The translations under genes and the position numbers were made by a program. The notes beneath the pieces were generated by a model. That model searched no databases. It was not told where the DNA came from and saw nothing but the letters and a program-made list of their open reading frames with translations. This document shows, one piece after another, positions 55,386 through 64,000 of a stretch of 64,000 nt of DNA (its first letter is position 1; every line of letters starts with the position of its first letter). Where the stretch lies: NCBI GenBank assembly GCA_963555705.1, contig OY743171.1, positions 20,273,352 to 20,337,351 on the forward strand, in the 5' to 3' direction. The stretch comes from Ligustrum vulgare (Eukaryota; Streptophyta; Magnoliopsida; Lamiales; Oleaceae).

Positions 55386-56930
55386 AATTACAGGGGAACA
55401 GGTTTTTAAATATTACAATTCAAAAATAAGGTTTGATAGTTTAAAATACAACAATCAGGTGATAATTAATACTTTATTATAATAATTATAATAATAATAA
55501 TTTTGTAAAACCTACCAAGCACCCCAACCTACCATAATCAATTGATCCCTGAAATTGGCATACTCGTTCTCTTCTCAAACAGTCGACCACCACCACTTGA
55601 TCTCCAAATCCGACCCCATCACCCGCCACTCATTGTCGGCGGACTTGGAGCGACGCTCGAAAAAACAAATGAAGTCCGTCTCTGTCTCCGTGGTGGCGAA
55701 ATTCAAACGTAGCTGCTAGGCGTATCTCTCGCAACAGTACCCTGTGGTGGATCAGGATTGGTGGTGGTGGACCGGTGGTGGATCTATGGCGGTGTTGATG
55801 GTGTTGCAAGTGGTGGTATTTAAATTGATTTTTGCTTTGTTATTGTGATGGTAGATCTGTGGTGGTGGTAATCGTGGTGGACTGGTGGAGGGGTGCAGGC
55901 AGAATGGTGTTGGGTGGGTAATGGGAGGTGGTGAAGGCTGAGATATGTGGTCCTAATGTGCAAGCTTCTGTAGCGCGTCGACATCGCTAAGATACCTTCA
56001 GATGGTGTAGTACGCTAACCGTGTGGCGTTGGTGATGGTGTAGGTGGAGGGAGGAGTAGACAGTGTCACGATGGTGGTCAGGTCACACAATTTTTCTTCA
56101 GGTCACACACATTCATTTTCTCAAGCCACACACGTTCATTTTCTCAAGTCACACAAGTTCAGTTCTTCTTTAGGTCACACAAGTTCAGTTCTTCACAGAT
56201 TCATTTTCTCAGGTCACACACGTTCATTTTCTCAGGTCACACGTTCATTTTCTCAAGTCACACACGTTCATTTTCTCAGGTCACACACGTTCATGTTCAT
56301 TTTCTCATGTCACACACGTTCAGTTCTTCTTTAGGTCACACACGTTCAGTTCTTCACAGATTCATTTTCTCGATTCATTTTCTCAAGTCACACACGTTCA
56401 TTTTCTCAGGTCACACTCGTTCGGTTCCTCGGGTAACACGCATTTTCTCAAGTCACATGTAATAATCCATAGGTCACATGTGGTAGTTCGTGGTGGTTAT
56501 GAGTGTTCGTCGGAGATGGTTGTGGTGGTGGTGGTGGTGCGTTGGAGATGATGGTGGTTCGTCGGAGCGGGTGGTGGCGCATCGGAGTCTCGGGTGACGC
56601 TGGTGACTGGTGAGGTGTTTGTGTGGAATTGGATGATAGTAATGGTAATGATGATTTTGCATCAGAGATGATAGTGGTGGTGATGGTGGTTGTTCGTGGA
56701 GATGGTGTTGGTTCGTCGGAATCTTGGGTGGTGTTGATTACTGGGATTTGGTTATGGGGTTGGGGGTTCGGATTGGGTTGAGGTGAATTTGGATTTGGAG
56801 TTATCGTTTCTGAACGTGTGTGTATAAATAATTAAATGTGTAATTAACACCTGATTAGTGAAAAAATGAAAGTTGTTTTCTAATTTTGAATTGTGAAACC
56901 ATAAAGACCTAGTATATGTATTTTTCCCTT
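55386..56930. mobile_element. GGTGG/GTGAC-type putative TIR element, copy B
   Basis: The left end contains AATTCAAAAATAAGG and ATCAGGTGATAATTAAT. The right end, read inward, contains GGGAAAAATACATATACTAGG, AATTCAAAATTAG and AATCAGGTGTTAATTAC, so the ends form a diverged inverted repeat of about 110 bp. The interior is GGTGGT-rich on both sides of a minisatellite built on GGTCACAC. Part of the same family as 5932-7577 and 58336-60600 by content. The ORFs at 56044-56334 and 56474-56662 are repeat translations. Confidence 0.5.
56072..56460 (+). repeat. Minisatellite of GGTCACACACGTTCATTTTCTCA units
   Basis: Roughly fifteen units of about 20-25 bp based on TCACACACGTTCA followed by TTTTCTCA, with a second-order variant GTTCAGTTCTTC. 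The GTCAC core is the complement of the GTGAC motif found in the sister elements. Confidence 0.9.
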
Positions 56931-56937
56931 ATATATA

Positions 56938-56973
56938 TTAAGATAAGATTAAGATTAAGATTAAGATTAAAAT
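56938..56973. repeat. (AAGATT)n microsatellite
   Basis: About five tandem AAGATT hexamers just outside the right end of copy B. Confidence 0.85.
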
Positions 56974-57159
56974 ATTCTTTCTCCAATTTTTAACCATTGA
57001 TCTATCTAGAAAATATCAAAAATTTAAAAAATAAATGATGGTTGCTTGAATCGAACACTCCATTAAATTGATTTGAAAAATAAAAAATTGTAATTTGATT
57101 AGAGGATGAATTGTTAAAATTGAGTTTGAAACTTTTTATGAAAATTTTAAGTAATAGGT

Positions 57160-57408
57160 TCTTAGGCACAAGAATACGTTCCTTCAAAACTGGACAAACT
57201 AAATTCTCTAGAAGCATCCCGAGTCCCGACCCTTCACTCACGCACTAACCACGTGTAGAACTCTCTAGAATAGTACAACTCTCAAAAGCTTATCTCTCTC
57301 CTATTAACTCTTCCTCAGCTACTCACTCTTTTGACACTAGTAGTAATTTTCAATCTCTCTCTACGCTTCGTGATTTAGCTTTTGTAATAATTTGGTTTCG
57401 GCGTTGAA
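57160..57408 (+). promoter_or_regulatory. Upstream region/5' UTR of the FKBP gene
   Basis: Pyrimidine-rich leader (CTCTCTCC, CAATCTCTCTCTACG) directly ahead of the ATG. An ACGTG-core CCACGTGT near 57249 and TCTAGAA palindromic pieces near 57209 and 57264 are weak matches to G-box and heat-shock-element half sites. Regulation by heat is known for the family; these sites alone do not prove it. Confidence 0.35.
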
Positions 57409-57805
57409 ATGGACGAGGATTTTGATATGCCGCCATCCGAAGGAATGGACGAGGACATGGATCTGCCAGATGAGGGTCTGGCTTTGAAGGTGGGAGAGGA
57501 GAAGGAAATTGGAAGCCAAGGATTGAAGAAGAAGCTTGTCAAGGAAGGCGAGGGATGGGACAATCCCGAAAATGGCGATGAAGTTGAAGGTGATTGATAG
57601 TTAGGCGGTTGGCTTATAAATTCTATAAATATGCGTTCTTGTATTGTTAATACCTGATGATTATTACTCAGTTATATTGCTTGTTTATGATTTTATGTTT
57701 CATTGTTGGAATTTTAAGTTCATTATACCGGAACGCTACTGGATGGGACTAAATTTGACTCGAGTCGCGATCGGGGGACGCCTTTCCAGTTCACACTTGG
57801 CCAAG
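57409..57805 (+). CDS. FKBP62/65 (ROF)-type peptidyl-prolyl isomerase, exons 1-2
   Basis: Exon 1 (57409-57589) encodes the acidic leader [20 protein letters not shown] and [20 protein letters not shown], then [16 protein letters not shown] donor follows at 57590. Exon 2 (57719-57805, after TTTTAAG) continues in phase with [20 protein letters not shown] and TPFQFTLGQ, and a GT donor at 57806. This is the start of the first FK506-binding domain of plant ROF1/FKBP62-type proteins, cytosolic/nuclear HSP90-linked prolyl isomerases with three FKBP domains and a TPR region. Exon 3 (expected to begin GQVIKGW) is not seen in the remaining 6.2 kb, which is filled with transposons. So the gene is either interrupted by a very long intron continuing beyond the window or is a 5' fragment. 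Both exons are free of defects. Confidence 0.85.
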
Positions 57806-58335
57806 GTTAGAAAACTTTACGGCAATTCTTTGTTCTTCAATGCGATTGTGTGCATTTTTATTTTTATTTTTGGTGTTTCTGATATTGGTTGTGTAACCTG
57901 AGGTGAAAAACTATTTTTGCCAACAAATTGGGTAGTTCCCGCCCGCAATACATGTTTGGCATTTATCGTGTTATCTTTGATGTGCTGATTATGAACATAA
58001 TCAATCTTTTTTATTTCTTAAGCTCTAAACGTTAGCATTATTTAGTTTTGAAAAAAAATTAGCATCATTTAGTTTTGAAGAAAATTAACTTGACGAAGTG
58101 CAGGAAACAGAATGGGATGTCTGATCATAAAAATTAAATTCTAGTTATTTCAATTATCTCGTTGCTGGAATTCACTTGTTTTATGTGTTTTATGCATTTG
58201 ACTAGGTCTCACTCATTAGTACTTCAAAGAACTTAAATGGGGAATAATACACAGAACATGCTGTTACATTACAATATTTCAAAACTGAAGAAAAAGGTTT
58301 AAAAATATAAACATCAGGTATTAAAAGATATATTT
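57806..58335. other. Putative FKBP intron 2, no exon seen
   Basis: AT-rich, intron-like. I searched by eye for the expected third-exon motifs (GQVIKGWD, LAYGESGS) in plus frames and did not find them. Confidence 0.4.
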
Positions 58336-60600
58336 ATGCACCCGTTTGGTAAAAGAATCTTTTTTACAATACAATTTTTCAAATCAATTTTTAATCACAT
58401 ACATTTTCTCTCTCCAAATTTCAATTATTACTCCACCCTAGCCCCATTCAATTCAATTTTTTTCATAAACAACCCGTGTCTCCTCCTCCTCTTCGTCACC
58501 GCCACCAACCACCACCTTTACCTCCAATTTCAACCTATTGATACCATCACATCATTATGACCTTGACACATCGTCGCCACCACCACCTTCGACGTAACGT
58601 TGTCTCCGCCACCACCATCGACTTACCACCACAAATAATAAGAAGCACTTCTTCAAGATGTACACATAATACGTTTTTGTTTGCATATGTAAAAAATAAA
58701 AAATTGTTAAGATAAGTTAAAAATAAAATTTGTAACTTATGTATTGCCTTTCACCTGTTGTATTGCCTTTCACCAGTTCTCTTGGGTTTGTGGCCTACTG
58801 AGATTGATCTATAACCTGTGGACTATGACTTTTGACCTGTGACTTGTAACATGAATTGTGACCTTTGAAATTAAAATATGTTACTCTTGACATGTGACAT
58901 GAAATGTACTGTTACTTATGTTGTGATTGGATGAATTGTGATCTATTACCAATGTAATGTAACATATGATCTGTTAAGTGTAACATGTGACTTGAACATA
59001 TGACATGTGACTTGTTAAACATGTGAAGTGTGATATGACATATGAAGTGTGACATGTGACCTGAAATATGGAGTGTTACCTATAACATGCTGTGATTGGA
59101 TGAATTGTAACATGTGACCTGTAAAATATGACCTATGGTCTATGACATGTGACCTAGACTTGAGCATGGAAACTATGACTTGAATGTGATATGTGACCCC
59201 GTGACCTGTGAATATTTAATGCATCAAATGTGACTTGTGACATGAACGTTTGAAATGTGACCAGTGACCTGATGCATCAAATGTGATCTATGACATAATG
59301 CGTCATATGTGACCCATGATTTAATGTATCAAATGTGACTTGAACATGTGTCCTATGAAAGTTGATATGTGGCTAAGGGATTTTATGACTTGTGAACTGT
59401 TACATGTGTCTTCCAACATAGGGACTGTGACGTGTGATCTTAAAATTTAATATGTGACCTGAAGTATGAATTATGACATATGTGACATGAACTATATAGT
59501 GACCAATTCTCTTGGATCCATGTCCTGTTAAAATTAATATGTGATTGTGAGATTTCATGACTTGTGACCTATTAAACGTGACCTACCAGACATGTGACAT
59601 GTTAAGTGTGTGACCTACATGACATGTGACCTTTTAAGTGTAACCCAACTCCACCTCCACTGCCCAACCACCAATACCACAACCCACCACCGCCTTTCAC
59701 CTAACCACCAACACCACAACCCACCACCACTAGCACTGCTTATTACTGTCACCTATCATTGAACTACTACCCCTTTACCACACAACCAGACGAAAGCGAG
59801 TCACGACACTTTCTTTGCTGACACCTAGAAGACATGTGACCTTACTGTGTGACCCAACACCAACACCACCTCCACTGCCCAACCACCAACACCACAGCCA
59901 ACCACCTCCTCACCTAACCACCACCAGTACTGCCCTATTACCATCACCTATCATTGAACTACTATCACGTTACTGCACAATTAGACAAAAGTGAGACACA
60001 GTACTTTCTTTGCTGTCGCCTCACACCTAACCACCACCAGCACTGTCCTATTACCACCACCTATCGTTGAACTACTACCCTGTTACCGTACAACTAGATG
60101 CACGCAAATCACAGCACAATCTTTGCCACCACAAAATCAATTTCACAAATCCACCGCCACTTGCTGCCTGCACCAACGATGTTGGTTGATGATGGAGATT
60201 GCTCATCGATGGTCCGTCCCTGCTCAACAATGTTGATTCGAAGACGCATCATCTGCTGGAAGAAGGATGCAACAGCTCGCAGCCGTGGCGCTAAGGAGCT
60301 GTGATTAAGGCAGCGAACATTTTGCAGCACCACCAGCGGCGAGTGGAGTTAGCATCGTTGCCACTTCTGCTAGAGTTCGCCGGTGGCTTCCTCTTTCTAC
60401 AGTTCGCATTGCCGTCACTACTCTCTCACTGGGTGTGAATGAAAGTGAAAATCGATGGATTTAGAAATAAGGGGGTTGGGGTTTGGTTGGTGTGGGTAGG
60501 TGGGTATATTTAGTTTAATTTAGTAAAATTATTAATTAGAATTAGCGCATGTTTGAAGACCATAGGAATACAACATTCCAATTTTTTCTACAGTAACAAA
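58336..60600. mobile_element. CCACC/GTGAC-type putative element, copy C
   Basis: The left part (58480-58630) is CCACCACC-rich. 58790-59640 is made almost entirely of 6-10 bp degenerate units with ATGTGACCTGTGAC, TGAC and GAC(A)TGTGAC cores. 59645-60130 contains three diverged copies of a 110-210 bp unit (CCACCACC, then CACCTATCATTGAACTACTA). The right part returns to a single-copy-like CCACC/GGTGG region ending near 60480. Ends are not defined (a lone CCCGTTTGGTAAAAGAATC MITE-like start lies at 58341). ORFs at 59991-60333 are unsupported. Confidence 0.45.
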
Positions 60601-61002
60601 ATAATAAAATAAGAAATGTGTCAAATTCGACTTGATGTTTTGACAAATTGTATCGGATGACTATTGTGCAATATCCATGTGGTGGGGCTTTTATTACTAT
60701 CTAGCCGTCGGTCAATGAACTCCTCAAGTCAATTTTCACCCACCATATAAATGCATGTTAATTCTTCTATGTTAATTCTTCTCGTGGGCCTCTCTTGCAT
60801 TTCGTACTAGACATCTGACTTCAATAATAATAAAATTGGGACTTGAAAAAATTGGGATGTGAATGAAAATGGTGACAATTGCAAACGAAATTTCAATTTT
60901 CACCGGTCATGTTGCGTCGCAATACAAAATGAATTACATGACACACGATTTCGAACAAACTCGACCTTTGCACACTGATTTTTCCTACTTGGTGCCTTTC
61001 TA
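60601..61002. other. No gene seen
   Basis: Probably the 3' flank of the transposase pseudogene on the minus strand (its 3' UTR and terminal region), but no PIF-type inverted end was recognised. Confidence 0.35.
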
Positions 61003-63086
61003 TCATGATGCATGAGCAATATAGTCACGTAATTCCTCCCATGGTCGATTCTCCTCGATCGTCGCGTTTATCTCGGTTGCAATTTCATCTTCCTCGTCTG
61101 GCAGGTCAACTTTGTACTCCTCTTCGTCGTCATCTCCATTTTCGTTTTTTCGAAGGAAATTATGCACAACCATTGTTGCAATGACAACTACCGTTTGAGC
61201 TCGAAATGAATAGTTTGGCATCTGATCCAAAAAAAATTCATCTTTGTTTCCAAACCCTAAGCCCCTGTTCTCTTTGCTGTTTTGAGGTCATTTTCTGTTT
61301 TTATTTTCGAAAACGCTAAAAACGCGTTCTCTTTACCATTTTCGAAAACTCATTTTGGAAAAAAAAAAAAAAAAAAAAAATTTGTACACAAAACGCAAAA
61401 CGCCCAAAACGAGGTTTTGGGCGTTTTGTGTGTATTTCGACAAAAAATGTCCAAAACGCGTTTTTGGGATTTTTTTTTTTTTTTTTTTAAAAGAATTATC
61501 TTAACTTAGAACTAAGCTTAATATAAAGTTTTTTTTTTTATTACTTTTTTTAGAATTATCCTAACTTGAAATTAAGCCTAAATAATTTTTTTATTTTTTT
61601 TTGAGAATTATCCTAACTTGGAACTAAATTTAAATAAAGTTTTATTGAATTCAATATCAACATTACAAAAAAAAATTAAGTGAGAATTCTTGTTATTATA
61701 TTTCAAAAAATGCAATGATAAATGGACTCTGGTGGTTTTGAAAGAACTTGCATTTTCTGAATTTTAATAGAAGTAGAGCTTTTTCAAATCCCGAACCTGA
61801 CCAAGTTATGTTAATAAAGACTCTTAATGCTTACATTAGTGTGTTGCATGTAACCATATTTTCAGTGTATTGTGAAAGAAAATTTGAGTTTGAATTAGTA
61901 GTATTCTGCAAGCAAATTAATTAAAAATAGTTTAAGTAGTATTCTGCAAAATTTCAAACAGAACGTATTTTCCAGCTTTTCATTTTCAAAAACAGTTTTC
62001 AGAAATGACAAATCAAACGCGTTTTCAGCAAATTTGAAAACAAAAATGAAAACAGGAAACACAAAACATTTTCGAAAATGAAAATACAAAATAAAATACA
62101 AACAGAACGCCACCTAAAAGATCTCTTGATGACATTTCTGCACGATGAGTGATAAAAATTGAACTTCTCTTGGTTGTTGTGAAACCTACGTCGTCGCTGT
62201 GGTGGATCATTTTGAAACTCTTGGAAGTGGTATCGAATATCTGAACCTTTGGTGCCATGTATTCGGGTCTATGCGCGTAAACGGAGTCCACTAGATAATA
62301 TTTTCTAGGTGCAGGCTCAGGAAAGTTTATGTTCGAATTGTGTATAGAATTGCCAAAATTCGACTATCATGCGTGTTACACCTGGCAAAAAGAATGTGAT
62401 GCACAGATTGAAATCACATACCGCTAGCACGTTTTGAGTCAGAATTCCTTTGCGTCCTCTAGAATATTCCCTTTCATGACGTGGTAGGACCACTCTGACA
62501 TAAGTTCCGTCTATTGCTCCAATAGAATTTTGGAAAAGAGGAAATTTCGCTATATCTGGGTGGGTGATGTGATGGACTATCATTGTAATTAGAATCTGGT
62601 TTCACAATTCGTGCGGCTAACATAACAACACGCAACACCGTCTGAAAGTAATGACTTATGGTTTGCAGCGAATGACCAAAAAGTGTTTGGACCTGTCTAT
62701 ATCCTTTCCCGTGTGCTAAAATACACAGAAACATGCGAACTTGTTCATAGATATCTATGGCGGATGAACTTTGTAAACCATATTCGTCACGCAGGATGTG
62801 AGTGAACTGTACAACCAAATTTGGGTACTATGGAATTCTTGAAAGCACGTTTGTGGGTGTGCATACAGATTTTGCAGCATGAACACGTGTCCATTTCTTC
62901 GAGAAGGGAACAAAAAATTTCAGGATTGAGATTGTTACTTGTATTCGCGCACCATACGTTCGGAAATTCGACAACAACGTAGCCAAGTCTCGATATCACT
63001 TTCCAACTGTTGCCTAAAGTCCTCATCGTTTGATAAATCGTTCGAGTTAGAATAACAAATGAAGTGTACAATCGAAGTAGTCCCAC
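61003..63086 (-). pseudogene. PIF/Harbinger transposase (DDE) pseudogene
   Basis: The minus strand from about 63086 reads a degenerate N-terminal region. Then at 62818-62630 comes SSAIDIYEQVRMFLCILAHGKGYRQVQTLFGHSLQTIS (helix-turn-helix), and at 62560-62400 FQNSIGAIDGTYVRVVLP with GRKGILTQNVLAVCDF (first catalytic Asp and the Harbinger nuclease core). VDSVYAHRPEYMAPK follows near 62290. After an insertion at 61261-62114 it ends with DQMPNYSFRAQTVVVIATMVVHNFLR and an acidic tail. The order is that of plant PIF transposases (DDE_Tnp_4). The second catalytic Asp region is disrupted. Several frameshifts make it a pseudogene. Confidence 0.85.
61261..62114. mobile_element. Insertion splitting the PIF transposase
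   Basis: An 854-bp insertion flanked by TAA (61258-61260 and 62115-62117; CTAA if one more base is counted) with weakly inverted ends GCCCCTGTTCTC and, from the right, GGTGGCGTTCTG. The reading of the transposase continues on both sides. Contains poly-A and poly-T tracts with a near-palindromic AAAACGCCCAAAACG core near 61400 and three copies of AGAATTATCYTAACTT (61492, 61551, 61604). The right 220 bp belong to the repeat family at 48956-49180. It may be two MITEs side by side. Confidence 0.65.
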
Positions 63087-63124
63087 ATCACGATTTCTTT
63101 TCGAACTATGTGCACTTAAATGCT

Positions 63125-63345
63125 ACTGGTATTTCATATGGATGGACATCTCAATTTAATGGACATGTTTGTAATGAAGAAGTGAAAAGAGGCCACTGCC
63201 ATTTGAAATTAATGGACATTTCAAAAGAGATGAAGGCTACTGACATTTCTTGTCAATGGCCATTTCAAACAAATAGGGAAGAAAGGCTACTTACCTTTCC
63301 AATTAATGGACATTTCAAAGAATGAAGACAACCAACTGGCATCTC
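63125..63345 (+). repeat. Tandem imperfect repeats (TTAATGGACATTTCAAA)
   Basis: About six copies, of variable spacing, of a unit ending GACATTTCAAA or GGCATCTCAAA, combined with GGCTAC. Just upstream (in minus orientation) of the transposase; may be its leader region. The 88-codon plus ORF here is a translation of this repeat. Confidence 0.7.
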
Positions 63346-63830
63346 AAAGAAATGAAGACAAGATTGTGTTTGTATTGACCACTTGACGATTTTTTTTTCC
63401 TTTGTTGTGGAGATAAAAATTTTCTGAACTGCACTTTTGATTACAACCCATTTATATAGACAAATAAAAAGAGCCTTATCATCACGTTTTGGAACAATGT
63501 AAAAAGACAATCCCGACTTCAGAGAATAAAATCCAACTTTGCATGCACAAAGTACTCTAGGGAATATATTCCCTTGCAAAAATAAAGACAGCCAAGAGGG
63601 AAAATAATTCCACGCGAGAATTTTATCTGCTAACAAGTCCAAGGAAAAAAAAAAAAAAAGCAGACACATCATATAACAAAGTACATACTAGCAAACAAAC
63701 TATGTAGTTCAAACACTAGTCGAAAACTTCAAATTTGAGTACATAGTGGATGACAGGAAGCAAGACTTATACAATTGCACATATGCCTTATTGTACACAA
63801 ACAGGATTATGAGAAAAATGAAAAACAATT
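63346..63830. other. No gene supported
   Basis: AT-rich. The minus ORF at 63265-63672 begins in A/T-rich sequence and matches nothing I recognise. Confidence 0.35.
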
Positions 63831-64000
63831 ACGGAAGAATTTGAACCTCACAGGCCGGGTTTGCTGGAAAATTCGGATCTTGTTTGCAACCAATTTTGAT
63901 AGCTCCAATTCAACAAACTCGGCTTTGTATTCTCATCCTGTGCTGCCTGAAAGATGTCTCGATTTCCTCGAATGCTTAGGAAGGACAGTGCTAACAACCA
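63831..64000 (-). other. Possible host exon at window edge
   Basis: On the minus strand the segment reads in one frame YKAEFVELELSKLVANKIRI, then FQQTRPV, which looks like protein rather than TE debris, and pyrimidine-rich AG acceptor-like signals precede it. It is cut by the window end, and family and frame are not established. Confidence 0.2.

Overview
The window is plant nuclear DNA, almost certainly from an angiosperm and most likely a eudicot. It is AT-rich, almost every coding trace belongs to a plant transposable-element lineage (Tat/Retand-type Ty3-gypsy, Sirevirus-like Ty1-copia, LINE, hAT, PIF/Harbinger, CACTA, SINE), and the one recognisable host gene start is an intron-split plant FKBP. 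I see no rRNA, tRNA, CRISPR or prokaryotic operon structure. Nearly all TE reading frames carry stops and frameshifts, so this is old, nested, heterochromatin-like sequence with two or three islands of possible host genes.

Layout. 0.2-4.3 kb: decayed gypsy gag-protease. 5-7.6 kb: a small PIF-like MITE, then an element rich in GGTGGT and GTGAC motifs. 9.6-14.0 kb: a decayed LINE split by a 1.15-kb hAT element and by a 371-bp hAT-like MITE, each with an 8-bp target-site duplication (TSD). 15.1-15.5 kb: an intact small host-like membrane-protein ORF on the minus strand. 16.8-29.9 kb: a PIF-like MITE that received a complete 12.6-kb Tat-type gypsy element (17029-29610, 5-bp TSD GTGTC). The Tat element runs on the minus strand (LTR, PBS, gag, protease, RT, RNase H, second RNase H, integrase, tandem-repeat zone, antisense ORF, LTR), and its second RNase H is split by a 1.8-kb solo LTR.

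30-34 kb: mostly unassigned, with one unrecognised exon-like ORF near 32.1-32.4 kb. 34.0-41.05 kb: a chromovirus-like gypsy remnant on the minus strand, split by the 3' half of a Sirevirus-like element that itself holds a 2.3-kb solo LTR. 41.06-43.4 kb: a CACTA remnant with C48/Ulp1-like exons, a SINE with an 18-bp TSD and a small terminal-inverted-repeat element. 43.4-48.5 kb: a second Sirevirus-like element with an internal deletion and a hAT MITE in its 3' LTR. 50.7-54.2 kb: a small non-autonomous gypsy element keeping only a protease remnant between LTRs, with another hAT MITE in its 3' LTR. 54.4-57 kb: a probable Helitron end and a second GTGAC/GGTGG element with a minisatellite. 57.4-57.8 kb: exons 1 and 2 of a FKBP62/65 (ROF)-type peptidyl-prolyl isomerase gene. 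58.3-60.6 kb: a third GTGAC/CCACC element. 61.0-63.1 kb: a PIF/Harbinger transposase pseudogene split by an 854-bp insertion.

The genes do not form a pathway. The value of the window lies in the insertion chronology, which can be read from TSDs: MITE, then Tat element, then solo LTR; LINE, then hAT; gypsy, then Sirevirus, then solo LTR; CACTA, then Sirevirus, then hAT MITE. Also of interest are several unusual element architectures: an antisense ORF and satellite-like repeats inside the Tat element, repeated polypurine tracts in the Sirevirus-like elements, and the shared GTGAC-rich family. I did not find a convincing new enzymatic or defence system.
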